From contig CALLAF010000058.1 in the NCBI GenBank assembly GCA_938002605.1, positions 1 to 37,367 of the forward strand: a stretch of 37,367 nt of DNA, given 5' to 3'. Position numbers and translations under genes: made by a program. Below are positions 8,172-16,923 of this stretch, piece after piece (position 1 is the first letter of the stretch; each line of letters opens with the position of its first letter). Below the pieces are notes generated by a model. It did not search any database, was not told where the DNA came from, and worked only from the letters and a program-made list of their open reading frames with translations. This DNA comes from an uncultured Paracoccaceae bacterium (GTDB lineage: Bacteria > Pseudomonadota > Alphaproteobacteria > Rhodobacterales > Rhodobacteraceae).

Positions 8172-9361
8172 CCGATTTCGCCGCCACCAAAGGCCTCTTC
8201 ACCCTGCCCGAAGGGATGATCTATCTTGATGGGAATTCGCTTGGCCCGCTGCCGCGCGCGGCCCAAGATCGTGTGGCCGCAACTGTCACAGATGAATGGG
8301 GGCAGATGTTGATCACCGGCTGGAACAATGCGGGATGGATGACGCAACCCGCAGCACTTGGCGACCGCATTGGACGGCTGATCGGGGCCGCACCGGGGCA
8401 TGTGGTGCTGGGCGACACGCTGTCGGTCAAAGTCTATCAGGCGCTCGCAGCCGCCATTGATCTTGTCCCGCAACGGCGCGTGATCCTGACCGATAGCGGC
8501 AATTTCCCGTCCGATATCTACATGGCCGAAGGGTTGATCAAATCGCTGGGGCGCGGGCATGAATTGCGTATCGTCGCCCCAGAAGGCATTGCGGATGCCA
8601 TCACACCCGAGGTCGCCGTTGTCATGCTGACACAGGTCGATTACCGCACCGGGCGCATGCACGATGTGAAGGCGCTGACCGCCAAAGCACAGAAAGCCGG
8701 CGCTGTGACTGTTTGGGATCTTGCCCATTCGGCAGGCGCGCTGCCCGTAGATCTGGCGGGATGCAACGCCGATTTCGCCGTGGGCTGTACCTATAAATAC
8801 CTTAACGGCGGCCCCGGTGCACCCGCATTTATTTATGTCGCGCCGCACCATATCGGCACCTGTCAACCCGCCCTGTCAGGCTGGTTAGGGCACGAAGCGC
8901 CCTTTGCCTTTGATCTTGATTACCGCCCCGGCACTGGGATCGAACGTATGCGCGTCGGGACACCACCGGTGCTGCAAATGGCCGCTTTGGAAGCTGCGCT
9001 TGATATCTGGGATCAGGTGGATATGCAGGCCTTGCGCGCGGCATCCCTTGCCCTGTCAGAACAGTTTATCGCGGGCGTTGAAGCCGCCTGTCCTATGCTT
9101 GCACTTGCCAGCCCGCGCGATCCCGCCCAGCGCGGTAGCCAAGTATCCTTTCGATTTGAGCAGGGATATGCTGCGATGCAAGCCTGTATTGCACGCGGGT
9201 TAATCGGCGATTTTCGCGCGCCCGATATCATGCGGTTTGGCTTTACCCCGCTGTTTATTGACACGGGCGATGTGGACCGCGCAATCGGCATTGTTGCAGA
9301 TGTGATGCAAAACCGGCTGTGGGATGATCCCACCTATCAAACCCGTGCGGCTGTGACCTAG
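8168..9361 (+). CDS. kynU: Kynureninase
   Basis: 397 residues with PLP-dependent aminotransferase class V architecture. The N-terminus has YLDGNSLGPLP, the PLP-phosphate region DTLSVKVYQ, WDLAHSAGALPVDL carrying the aspartate that contacts the pyridine nitrogen, and the Schiff-base lysine at K210 in T-Y-K-Y-L-N-G-G-P-G. The C-terminal region RAPDIMRFGFTPLFIDTGDVDRA also fits kynureninase. It cleaves L-kynurenine to anthranilate and alanine. Tryptophan dioxygenase and kynurenine formamidase are not in the window, so the rest of the pathway must be elsewhere. The start is a GTG overlapping the DUF1304 stop. Its own stop overlaps that of the convergent YihY gene by four bases. Confidence 0.95.
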   Translation: MTDFAATKGLFTLPEGMIYLDGNSLGPLPRAAQDRVAATVTDEWGQMLITGWNNAGWMTQPAALGDRIGRLIGAAPGHVVLGDTLSVKVYQALAAAIDLVPQRRVILTDSGNFPSDIYMAEGLIKSLGRGHELRIVAPEGIADAITPEVAVVMLTQVDYRTGRMHDVKALTAKAQKAGAVTVWDLAHSAGALPVDLAGCNADFAVGCTYKYLNGGPGAPAFIYVAPHHIGTCQPALSGWLGHEAPFAFDLDYRPGTGIERMRVGTPPVLQMAALEAALDIWDQVDMQALRAASLALSEQFIAGVEAACPMLALASPRDPAQRGSQVSFRFEQGYAAMQACIARGLIGDFRAPDIMRFGFTPLFIDTGDVDRAIGIVADVMQNRLWDDPTYQTRAAVT

Positions 9362-10314
9362 GTTTCATCTAAGAACGACGTGTCCCCATCAGATGGCGGC
9401 ACGTCGTAGCCGTGGATTTGCACATTCAATGCAGCCCCAAGCAAGATCAAATAGGCCGTGACATAAAGCCAAAGCAGCAAGACAATGACGGCACCAATTG
9501 ATCCGTAAACCTCGTTGTAGCTGGCAAAATTTGTCAGATAGAACGACAGGCCAAACGATGTGGCGACCCATAAAATCACGACCACAAACGCACCCACAGT
9601 CATCCAACGACCGCGCGGACCGATGCGCGCCGGGCCAAACCGGTACAACAGGCTAAGCCCCATCATCAGAACGGTAAGAGCGATGAGCCAGCGTGCACCT
9701 TCGACAAACCATGCTGTCGAAGCTGCGACGGGTACAAATGCCAAAACGATGGGCAAAATCACAACGGCCGTCAGCGCGACAAGCGCCAATGATACCAGCG
9801 CAATTGTCAGCGCAAAGGCGATCAGCATTTGCAAAATCCCGTTGCGTTGGCGCTGCCCCGCAATCGCGTTTAACCCGCCGATCAACGCCCCAACGCCAGC
9901 CCGACACGACCATAGCGCCAATGTTATTGATACCAGTGTCGCCCATCCCAGCTTTTCGGGCGGGGCCAAAACCAACCGGTTGATCTGCGTCGACAAAAGG
10001 CGGTAGGCGTCCGGCGGAATAATGTCTTCCATCAAAACCAACTGTTCCGCAATCACAAGCGGATCGGCGAGTAGCCCAAAGATCGCGATCACTGCAGCGA
10101 TGCCCGGAAAAATTCCAAAAATACCAAAAAACGCGACCCCGGCTGCGATCAACCCAAGGTGCTTTTTTCCGGCCATGTCCCAAACTGCATAAAGCACGTG
10201 CCATACATGTATGAGCTTCGACATTCTCGGTATCCACCCCTGTTTGCCTTTAATCACACCTAAAACATCAGGTGCATGATTACCACGAAGCAAATCTGCC
10301 CACGTAAATTTCAT
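9358..10314 (-). CDS. YihY/BrkB-family inner-membrane protein
   Basis: 318 residues with six predicted hydrophobic segments and the family core KKHLGLIAAGVAFFGIFGIFPGIAAVIAIFG, SYNEVYGSIGAVIVLLLWLYVTAYLILLGAALN. The family was once mislabelled ribonuclease BN; its role is unclear, with transport or envelope functions proposed. The N-terminal 30 residues before M-S-K-L-I-H are not family-like, so the true start may be ATG at 10224, which would also free the divergent kinase promoter from overlap. The 3' end overlaps kynU tail to tail in a shared CTAG. Confidence 0.88.
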   Translation of the reverse strand: MKFTWADLLRGNHAPDVLGVIKGKQGWIPRMSKLIHVWHVLYAVWDMAGKKHLGLIAAGVAFFGIFGIFPGIAAVIAIFGLLADPLVIAEQLVLMEDIIPPDAYRLLSTQINRLVLAPPEKLGWATLVSITLALWSCRAGVGALIGGLNAIAGQRQRNGILQMLIAFALTIALVSLALVALTAVVILPIVLAFVPVAASTAWFVEGARWLIALTVLMMGLSLLYRFGPARIGPRGRWMTVGAFVVVILWVATSFGLSFYLTNFASYNEVYGSIGAVIVLLLWLYVTAYLILLGAALNVQIHGYDVPPSDGDTSFLDET

Positions 10315-11022
10315 TCGCCAGCGCGCAAGCTTCGGGGTAGGCTAAACAAAAGCGGCGCAAAGCCCAAGAGCAGGCAACATATTTTGGACACTCTGACTCA
10401 GCATATTAACACGCTGGCGGATCACCTTTTGCAAAGCGGTGACGCACGCCAGATCGTAGCAATTACCGGCGCGCCCGCTTGCGGGAAGTCAACGCTCGCT
10501 ACTGAGCTTGCCCGCCGTTTGACCGCGCAGCGCCGTTCGGCGGTTGTTGTGGAAATGGATGGGTTCCATCTTGATAATGCTGTGCTTGCGGATATGGGAT
10601 TGGGTCTGCGCAAAGGCGCGCCCGAAACGTTTGACGCGGATGGGTTTATTCGCCTGATCCGCGCCCTGAAATCCGGCCGCGATGTTTACGCCCCACGGTT
10701 TGACCGCACCCGCGACCTGTCGATTGGCGGGGCTATTAGAATTCCGGCGGACACGCAATTTGTCATCGTCGAAGGCAATTACCTGATGTTTGATGAAGCC
10801 CCATGGCGCGATTTGTCCTCGCTATGGGATGTGACCGCCCGGCTTGAAGTCGCGATGCCTGAACTGCGCGCGCGGTTGATCCACCGCTGGCTTAGCTTAA
10901 ACCACACCCGTATGGTCGCCACCCGCCGCGCCGAGGGCAACGACATCCCCAATGCGCAGCGCGTCATTGATCACGCGCTTGCCTGCGACTTTACGCTGAA
11001 CGGGCAACCTGCAATCAACTGA
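10276..11022 (+). CDS. Nucleoside/nucleotide kinase-family P-loop protein (FrcK/uridine-kinase-like)
   Basis: 248 residues as drawn. Walker A is GAPACGKST near residue 66, followed by VVEMDGFHLDN, a substrate-binding signature shared by uridine kinase, phosphoribulokinase, pantothenate kinase CoaA and the FrcK group. VIVEGNYLMFDEAPW is the lid/Walker B region. It phosphorylates a sugar, nucleoside or related alcohol; which one is not clear, and no sugar transporter gene is adjacent. The first 36 residues are basic and not family-like and overlap the divergent YihY gene. A TTG at 10384 could be the true start, giving about 212 residues. The 3' end overlaps the convergent dctM by 8 bases. Confidence 0.8.
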   Translation: MITTKQICPRKFHSPARKLRGRLNKSGAKPKSRQHILDTLTQHINTLADHLLQSGDARQIVAITGAPACGKSTLATELARRLTAQRRSAVVVEMDGFHLDNAVLADMGLGLRKGAPETFDADGFIRLIRALKSGRDVYAPRFDRTRDLSIGGAIRIPADTQFVIVEGNYLMFDEAPWRDLSSLWDVTARLEVAMPELRARLIHRWLSLNHTRMVATRRAEGNDIPNAQRVIDHALACDFTLNGQPAIN

Positions 11023-12331
11023 CCCAAACCAGCGTAATTGCCGGAAACAGCAAAAGCAGCGCAACGCGGATAATGTCGGAACAGACAAAATAAACCACCG
11101 CACGGTAAGTCGCCGTTATCGGCGTGTCGCGGTCCATATTATTGATGATAAATAGGTTCATCCCCACCGGCGGGGTGATCAACCCGACCTCGACCACGAT
11201 CAAAACAATAATCCCGAACCAAATCGCGACCTGTTCAGTGGTCATGCCAAAATCCAACCCGCTGATTACCGGCCATAAGATCGGCACCGTCAAAAGGATC
11301 ATCGACAAGCTATCCATCAAGCATCCCAAGATCAGATAGCTAAGCAATATCAAGATCATCACCACCCACGGGCTAAACCCTTGTGATGTCACCCAAAGCG
11401 ACAGTTCCTGCGGCACATGTGTAAGTGCCAGAAACCCATTATAGAACGCCGCCCCCAACACGATGAAAAAGATCATCCCGCTGCCCGTTGCCGTTTGCAA
11501 GATTGCATCGCGCAGCGCCGGCCAGCTAAGCGTTCCTGAGGCAAGTGCGATCACCGCTGTCCCCGCCGCCCCAACGGCGGCCCCTTCAGTGGGTGTGAAC
11601 CAGCCTTGATAAATGCCGCCCACAACCAGCCCGAACACCGCAATCACGGGCCACACTGCGATAAATGCTTTGACGCGCGCGCCGTAGGGCATGGGCGCTT
11701 GCGTACCTGCAGCCTCCGGGTGTCGCCGCACGTAGATTGCGATGGTGATCATATAGCCAAGGGCTGCCAATATGCCCGGAATGATTGCGGCGGCAAACAA
11801 TGTGGCAATGTTTTGATCCGTTAACATCGCGTAGATGACCAAGATCACCGATGGGGGGATCAAAATCCCCAATGTGCCGCCCGCCGCCAGTGTCGCCGTC
11901 GAAAACCCGCCAGCGTAACCAAATTTGCGCAGCTCTGGCAGGGCGACCCGGCTCATCGTGGCGGCGGTGGCAAGCGACGATCCGCATATCGCCCCAAACC
12001 CCGCGCAAGCCCCAACAGCCGCCATCGCCATCCCCCCCTTGCGGTGCCCAAGCCCGGCTTGTGCGGCGCGAAACAACGCCTGCGACATGCCCGAAAGCAT
12101 CGCGAATTGCCCCATCAACAAGAACATCGGGATGATCGATAGGTTATAGTTTGAAAAGGTCGAATAGACCTCTGATTTCAGGCGCGCCATGAAAACGGTT
12201 GTGCCATCCGTCGCAAAATACAGCCCACCGATACCACAGATCAACATCGCCAAACCGATTGGCGCGCGCAAGAATATCAGCACCAAAAGCACCGGAAACG
12301 ACAGGTAACCAAGGGCAAGATCACTCAGCAT
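11015..12331 (-). CDS. TRAP transporter large permease (DctM)
   Basis: 438 residues, about 12 hydrophobic segments. DctM signatures are visible: SIIPMFLLMGQFAMLSGM, GICGSS-type region ACAGFGAICGSSLATAATMSRVALPEL, TLGILIPPSVILVIYAMLTDQ, and VEVGLITPPVGMNLFIINN. It is the sodium-driven translocating subunit of a tripartite ATP-independent periplasmic transporter, working with DctQ and an extracytoplasmic DctP. ATG at 12331 is chosen because GGAAAG lies 7 bases upstream; the start overlaps the dctQ stop by 11 bases. No DctP gene is next to it. The substrate (usually a C4-dicarboxylate, keto acid or other organic anion) cannot be told from the permease. Confidence 0.93.
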   Translation of the reverse strand: MLSDLALGYLSFPVLLVLIFLRAPIGLAMLICGIGGLYFATDGTTVFMARLKSEVYSTFSNYNLSIIPMFLLMGQFAMLSGMSQALFRAAQAGLGHRKGGMAMAAVGACAGFGAICGSSLATAATMSRVALPELRKFGYAGGFSTATLAAGGTLGILIPPSVILVIYAMLTDQNIATLFAAAIIPGILAALGYMITIAIYVRRHPEAAGTQAPMPYGARVKAFIAVWPVIAVFGLVVGGIYQGWFTPTEGAAVGAAGTAVIALASGTLSWPALRDAILQTATGSGMIFFIVLGAAFYNGFLALTHVPQELSLWVTSQGFSPWVVMILILLSYLILGCLMDSLSMILLTVPILWPVISGLDFGMTTEQVAIWFGIIVLIVVEVGLITPPVGMNLFIINNMDRDTPITATYRAVVYFVCSDIIRVALLLLFPAITLVWVS

Positions 12332-12869
12332 TTGTGTGCTTTCCAATCAGTTGCAGCGCCGCGCAATAAGCGCTGACACAGCAAGCAACAACCGCCGCAC
12401 CGAAACAGGCGGCATAGGCCCACCAAATCGGAAACTGGATCAGATATGTCGTGTCGCCATACCGGTGCTTATCTTGCAGCCCCGCAAACAGCCGCCATGT
12501 GATCAGCAGCATAACCAACAACATGACAATGGCCCAAAACGCATCGATCCACCGCTGGGCTTTGTCGGAAAACCGGGCGGTAAACACATCCACCCGTGCA
12601 TGTGCGCCTGACAGTTGTGTGATCGGCAAAAATGCAAAAATCGCAAAGGCCGTACCAGCCTCGACAAGTTCAAAATCGCCCAGAATGGGGCCAAGCCCCA
12701 GATCCAAGAGCCAATCACCTACCCCCCCAAGGAACCCTGAATTGGCCAAATCAGCCGCCTCGCGGCCGGCCACGCTGATGCAAACGGCAGTTATCACCGC
12801 ACATAAGGCCACCCCGCCCAGCAAAGCCATCGTCATGGCGCAAAAATGAATGAACTTATGGGCTGTCAT
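12321..12869 (-). CDS. TRAP transporter small permease (DctQ)
   Basis: 182 residues with four hydrophobic segments and a central family pattern (FLPITQLSGAHARVDVF, then KAQRWIDAFWAIVMLLVMLLITWRLF). DctQ is the small membrane subunit that pairs with DctM and the periplasmic binding protein. A rather long insert between helices one and two (GGVGDWLLDLGLGPILGDFE) occurs in some members. It is the first gene of a two-gene unit with dctM. Upstream it faces the pqi operon across about 170 bp of non-coding DNA, so no binding-protein gene precedes it. Confidence 0.9.
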   Translation of the reverse strand: MTAHKFIHFCAMTMALLGGVALCAVITAVCISVAGREAADLANSGFLGGVGDWLLDLGLGPILGDFELVEAGTAFAIFAFLPITQLSGAHARVDVFTARFSDKAQRWIDAFWAIVMLLVMLLITWRLFAGLQDKHRYGDTTYLIQFPIWWAYAACFGAAVVACCVSAYCAALQLIGKHTNAE

Positions 12870-13043
12870 GTGGCTACAGGGCTGCGCGATTGGACGCCAA
12901 TTGACAAAATATCGCCTCCATCACGGAACTTCTCGGCTTGTTGTGTTGTTTGGACAAGGTCTCTAACCTATTTACATCTCACGCGATAGCTTCGCGCTCA
13001 CCGGGGGGCAAGCCCCTCATCAATTGTCAGGAATGCGTTCACC
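12870..13043. other. Divergent intergenic region between dctQM and pqi, with two short palindromes
   Basis: The 174 bp separate two divergent operons and should hold both promoters. Two inverted repeats lie on the pqi side: CGCGA-tagct-TCGCG (12982-12996) and GGGGC-AA-GCCCC (13005-13016). Either could be an operator or a leader hairpin. I could not assign -35/-10 boxes with confidence. Confidence 0.35.
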
Positions 13044-13673
13044 TTGCCGCAACCGCTACCCCCATTAGATGATTTGGTCGCGTGCCACCAATGCGATACA
13101 TTGCATGTGGCCCAAGACCTGCCAGAAAATGCGCGCGCTTACTGCCAGCGCTGCGGCGCGGTGATGATGACGGCGCAATCGGCGTCCATTGCGCGCATTC
13201 TTAGCCTAGCAATGACCGCATTTGTGATGTTGATCGCGGCGATCAGCTTTCCATTTTTATCACTTGATGCCAATGGGTTGCACAACACAACTTCGGTCAT
13301 TGACGCAGTGCTCGCTTTTAATGATGGCTATGCGTTCCCGCTCGCGGTTGCTGTGGCGTTCTTTATCATCGTGATCCCGCTGGTGCGGTTGGGCGCGCTG
13401 ATTTACGCGCTTGGGCCGCTCGCACGAGACCAACACCCGCACGCTGGCGCAAAACACGCCTTTGGACTGGCAGAGCGGCTGCGCCCATGGAGCATGGCAG
13501 AAATTTTTATCGTTGGTGTCACCGTGGCGCTGATCAAAGTCGCGGGGCTTGCTGCGGTCACCATCGGCCCCGCATTTTGGGCATTTGCAGGCGTAGTCAT
13601 TGTCACCGTTTTGAAAGATCAAATGATTTGTAGGTATTCGATTTGGGAAGCACTGGACCATCAACCGGATTGA
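13044..13673 (+). CDS. PqiA/LetA half protein, first of two
   Basis: 209 residues. The N-terminus has a zinc-ribbon-like pair, C-H-Q-C and, about 20 residues later, C-Q-R-C, followed by four hydrophobic segments (ILSLAMTAFVMLIAAISFPFLSLDANG is diagnostic). E. coli PqiA and LetA contain two such units fused in about 420 residues; here each unit is a separate gene. These proteins are inner-membrane partners of MCE-domain PqiB/LetB tunnels that move lipids between inner and outer membranes. The start is TTG at 13044, with AGGAA upstream; this is the least certain part. It overlaps the second pqiA half. Confidence 0.85.
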   Translation: MPQPLPPLDDLVACHQCDTLHVAQDLPENARAYCQRCGAVMMTAQSASIARILSLAMTAFVMLIAAISFPFLSLDANGLHNTTSVIDAVLAFNDGYAFPLAVAVAFFIIVIPLVRLGALIYALGPLARDQHPHAGAKHAFGLAERLRPWSMAEIFIVGVTVALIKVAGLAAVTIGPAFWAFAGVVIVTVLKDQMICRYSIWEALDHQPD

Positions 13674-14284
13674 TCACTGCCCGCGAGGCTGGGCTTGTGG
13701 CCTGTCAGCGCTGCGGTCAGGTTCACGTGATCAACACCGCCTATTGCAAACGCTGCGATGGGCCGTTGCGCAGCCGCGACACCCAAAGCCTGCAAAAGGT
13801 ATGGGCGTTTCTGCTTGCGGGCATGATCGCCTATGTCCCCGCCAATATTTACCCAATGCTGCTGACCAATACGCTTGTAGACCATACTGAAAGCACAATT
13901 GTCGGCGGCGTGGTCGATCTGATCCATCACGGATCATTCGGCATCGCGCTCATCGTTTTTGTTGCCTCTGTCATGATCCCTATCGGCAAATTTGTGGCAA
14001 TTATTTACCTTGCGCTGAGCGTCCACAACAGATCGTCCGACAATCAACATGAACGCCATAAAGCATATGAAGTTGTTGAATTTATTGGGCGTTGGTCGAT
14101 GATTGACGTTTTTGTTGTTGCGATCCTATCGGCATTGGTTCAGCTGAACACAGTCGCCACAATTAACCCCGGTATCGCTGCCCTGAGCTTTGCGCTATCA
14201 GTGATTTTTACAATGCTCTCAGCGCAAAGTTTTGACTCGCGCCTCATTTGGGATGCCGACAGGACAAATAATGACGGACACTAA
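13670..14284 (+). CDS. PqiA/LetA half protein, second of two
   Basis: 204 residues from the TTG at 13670, which overlaps the previous stop as TTGA and suggests coupled translation; a TTG at 13643 would add nine residues. It begins with the same zinc-ribbon-like layout (C-Q-R-C, then C-K-R-C) and has the strongly conserved PqiA signature MIAYVPANIYPML as well as SMIDVFVVAILSALVQL. Four hydrophobic segments. Together with the first half it should rebuild a full PqiA-like membrane protein that feeds lipids to, or takes them from, the PqiB tunnel. Its end overlaps the pqiB start by 14 bases. Confidence 0.9.
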   Translation: MITAREAGLVACQRCGQVHVINTAYCKRCDGPLRSRDTQSLQKVWAFLLAGMIAYVPANIYPMLLTNTLVDHTESTIVGGVVDLIHHGSFGIALIVFVASVMIPIGKFVAIIYLALSVHNRSSDNQHERHKAYEVVEFIGRWSMIDVFVVAILSALVQLNTVATINPGIAALSFALSVIFTMLSAQSFDSRLIWDADRTNNDGH

Positions 14285-16364
14285 TTCCCCCGGTCCCGCG
14301 CACCTTGATGTGCGCCCCGTTAAGCGCCCGCTTTGGCAGCGGGTTTCGTTGGTTTGGCTTGTGCCCGTTTTGGCGCTTGCAGTTTCGCTGTGGGCGGCTT
14401 GGAAAAACTATTCGGAACGCGGCACAGAAATTATCATTAGTTTTGAGAATGCAGCAGGTGTTGCGGCGGGCGAAACGGACATCAAATACCGCGATGTGGT
14501 CGTGGGCACGGTTGAAACCGTTGAATTCGCCCCCGGCCTTGGTGATGTGCTCGTGCATGCACGCATCGACAAGGAAGTCGCGCCCTATCTTGATGACGAC
14601 GCCGTGTTTTGGGTGGTACGGCCTGATGTATCTGTACGCGGGATTACCGGGCTCGATACCGTTTTGTCGGGTGTCTATATTCAGGGGAATTGGGACACCG
14701 AAGCGGACGTCGCGCAGTATGAATTTACCGGACTTGAAGCGCCTATCCTGACGCTTGCGGGGCAACATGGCACCCGAATTTATCTACGTACAACTGACGG
14801 CAGCACCGTTTCTGCCGGTGCACCGGTCCTGCACAAGGGAATCGAGGTCGGGTATCTTGAAACCCCCGAACTAAATTTTGATGGCAGTGAAATTATTGTC
14901 TCGGCCTTTATCGAAAGCCCCTATGATCGCCGGATCACCACAAGCACAAGGTTTTGGGACACATCCGGCTTTTCCGTGTCCTTTGGGACGGGCGGTGTTT
15001 CGCTTGATGTGAATTCCATTGCGTCCCTGATCGAAGGTGGCGTTGCCTTTGACACCATCGTTTCAGGCGGATCACCCGTGGAAGACGGGCATCTATTTTC
15101 CATTTTCTACGATGAACAAACTGCGCGCGACAGCCTGTTCACTGACCCAGACGCAGAATTGCTAGAAGTTGCGGTACTGTTCGAGGAATCTGTCAGCGGT
15201 TTGACCGCCGGCGCAGAGGTGCGTTTCCAAGGGATCCGTGTCGGCGAAGTCACCGAGATGAGCGCCATCGTTGTTGGCGAAGGTGACACCGCACAAGTGA
15301 GGCTGCAAGCCGTGCTTGGTATCGAACCCTCACGCCTTGGGATGCCCGAAGGGTCAACTGTCGAAGATGCAAGCGCCCTCCTATCTGATTTTGTGGCGCG
15401 TGGTTTGCGTGCCCGTATGGTCACAGGCAACATTCTATCTGGCACATTGCTCATTGAACTTGCACAAGTCGAAGATGCCCTACCCGCCATTATGACGCTC
15501 ACCGAGGGCCCCTATCCCGTTATCCCAACAACGGATTCGCAGATTTCCGATGTAACAGCCACCGCCGAAGGTGTGCTCGCGCGGATCAACGCGCTCCCGG
15601 TTGAAGAACTCATGGATGGCGCAATTGATCTGATGGATAGCCTTGAGCGGCTCGCCAATGATGAAAACACCCGTGCCGCACCTGAATCGCTTGTTGCCCT
15701 TTTGGACGAAAGCCGGGCGTTGATTGCCAACGAAGACCTGCAAAACGTGCCAACTGATCTTCGCGAAGTGATCGCTGAACTAGATGCGATTGTCGCCCGC
15801 GCAAATGAATTGGACCTTGTTGGTGACATTGACGGCGTTGTGGCCAGCGCAGGGCAGACCGTTGCCAGCATTCAAGAAGCCACGCAAAACCTGCCGCAGA
15901 TTACGGCCAATATCGAAGCACTGACCGCCAAAGCCAACGCGCTAGAGTTAGAAGCGTTGGTCGCATCGGTGACCGGCACGCTTGATTCTATTGATGCGCT
16001 GATCGCAAGCGACGACACAACGGACCTTCCCGGCTCGCTCAACGCCGCCCTAGATGAAATGCGCGGTTTCTTGGCCGAGGTCCGCGAAGGTGGCGCGATA
16101 GAAAACGTCAATGCGGCGCTCGCCTCTGCGAATGAAGCGGCACAAGCCGTCGAAGAGGCCGTCGCCGGGCTGCCAGAGCTATCCAACCGCGCCAACAGCC
16201 TTGTCGCCCAGACCCAAGCGGTGATTACAAGCTATGGCGAACGGTCCCGGTTTAACGCCGAAACCATGGCGACGCTACGCGATATCCAATCTGCCGCTGA
16301 TGCGCTGACGGCCTTGGCGCGCACGATTCAACGCAACCCGAATTCACTGCTGACAGGACGTTAA
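14271..16364 (+). CDS. pqiB: PqiB/MlaD-family MCE lipid-transport protein
   Basis: 697 residues. One N-terminal membrane helix (VSLVWLVPVLALAVSLWAAW, about 26-45) anchors it in the inner membrane. Three MCE domains follow: ISFENAAGVAAGETDIKYRDVVVG, IYLRTTDGSTVSAGAPVLHKGIEVG and AVLFEESVSGLTAGAEVRFQGIRVG. The C-terminal 270 residues are long amphipathic helices rich in Ala, Glu and Leu, as expected for the needle that spans the periplasm in E. coli PqiB (also three MCE domains). Start ATG at 14271 with AGGA 6 bases upstream; an earlier in-frame start would add 13 residues overlapping pqiA further. It is followed by pqiC after one base. Confidence 0.93.
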   Translation: MTDTNSPGPAHLDVRPVKRPLWQRVSLVWLVPVLALAVSLWAAWKNYSERGTEIIISFENAAGVAAGETDIKYRDVVVGTVETVEFAPGLGDVLVHARIDKEVAPYLDDDAVFWVVRPDVSVRGITGLDTVLSGVYIQGNWDTEADVAQYEFTGLEAPILTLAGQHGTRIYLRTTDGSTVSAGAPVLHKGIEVGYLETPELNFDGSEIIVSAFIESPYDRRITTSTRFWDTSGFSVSFGTGGVSLDVNSIASLIEGGVAFDTIVSGGSPVEDGHLFSIFYDEQTARDSLFTDPDAELLEVAVLFEESVSGLTAGAEVRFQGIRVGEVTEMSAIVVGEGDTAQVRLQAVLGIEPSRLGMPEGSTVEDASALLSDFVARGLRARMVTGNILSGTLLIELAQVEDALPAIMTLTEGPYPVIPTTDSQISDVTATAEGVLARINALPVEELMDGAIDLMDSLERLANDENTRAAPESLVALLDESRALIANEDLQNVPTDLREVIAELDAIVARANELDLVGDIDGVVASAGQTVASIQEATQNLPQITANIEALTAKANALELEALVASVTGTLDSIDALIASDDTTDLPGSLNAALDEMRGFLAEVREGGAIENVNAALASANEAAQAVEEAVAGLPELSNRANSLVAQTQAVITSYGERSRFNAETMATLRDIQSAADALTALARTIQRNPNSLLTGR

Positions 16365-16365
16365 T

Positions 16366-16923
16366 ATGCTGAAAAAGATTTCATTTCTGGCCATCGCCGC
16401 TTTGTCAGCCTGTGGCGCACCAACCGATCGGCTTGCCTTGACGCCCGCACCATCCGCGATGGAGTTACGCCCGCTGGTCGGCAGCGCAATGGTGCGCACA
16501 GTATCATTGCCGACCTATGCCGCTGCCGAAGAAATCGCGTTTGAAACCGACACAGGGCTGATCACATCAAATGAAGCGGTGCTTTGGGCGGACGACCCTG
16601 AGCGCGCTGTGACGCTGGTGATCTCGGATACTTTGGGCGATATTTTGAACACAGATGTGGGGCCCGACCCTTGGCCCTTTGTCGGCTTGCCCGATGTGGC
16701 GATCGATATTCGCGTCACACAAATGCTGGCGGGTGCCGACGGGCAATTTCGACTGACGGGGCAGTTTTTCGTGGGCGGTGACGGGATCAGTTTCCGCAAC
16801 AGCGCGCATCGTTTCGCGATCCGCCAACCGATGCAAGATCAGTCGTTGTCCAGCATCGCCACCGCCCAAGCGGCCGCGCTGCTGGTTCTTTCAGAAGACA
16901 TCGCGCAAACGCTAGCCCGCTAG
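16366..16923 (+). CDS. pqiC: PqiC-like outer-membrane lipoprotein (ABC transport auxiliary family)
   Basis: 185 residues. The signal peptide ends in a lipobox L-S-A-C with the lipidated cysteine at residue 16. The rest matches the PqiC/YmbA fold group by VRTVSLPTYAAAEEIAFET, LWADDPERAVTLVISDTLGDIL and a late helix of small residues. In E. coli PqiC is an outer-membrane lipoprotein ring that docks with the PqiB needle. Being third after the two pqiA halves and pqiB, it completes the system. The last 12 bases overlap the convergent Gfo/Idh gene. Confidence 0.88.
   Translation: MLKKISFLAIAALSACGAPTDRLALTPAPSAMELRPLVGSAMVRTVSLPTYAAAEEIAFETDTGLITSNEAVLWADDPERAVTLVISDTLGDILNTDVGPDPWPFVGLPDVAIDIRVTQMLAGADGQFRLTGQFFVGGDGISFRNSAHRFAIRQPMQDQSLSSIATAQAAALLVLSEDIAQTLAR

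Noticed and set aside
10276..10383. The 36-residue basic N-terminus of the kinase-like protein as a targeting peptide
   Set aside because: It overlaps the divergent YihY gene and is not hydrophobic. A mis-set start codon is more likely.
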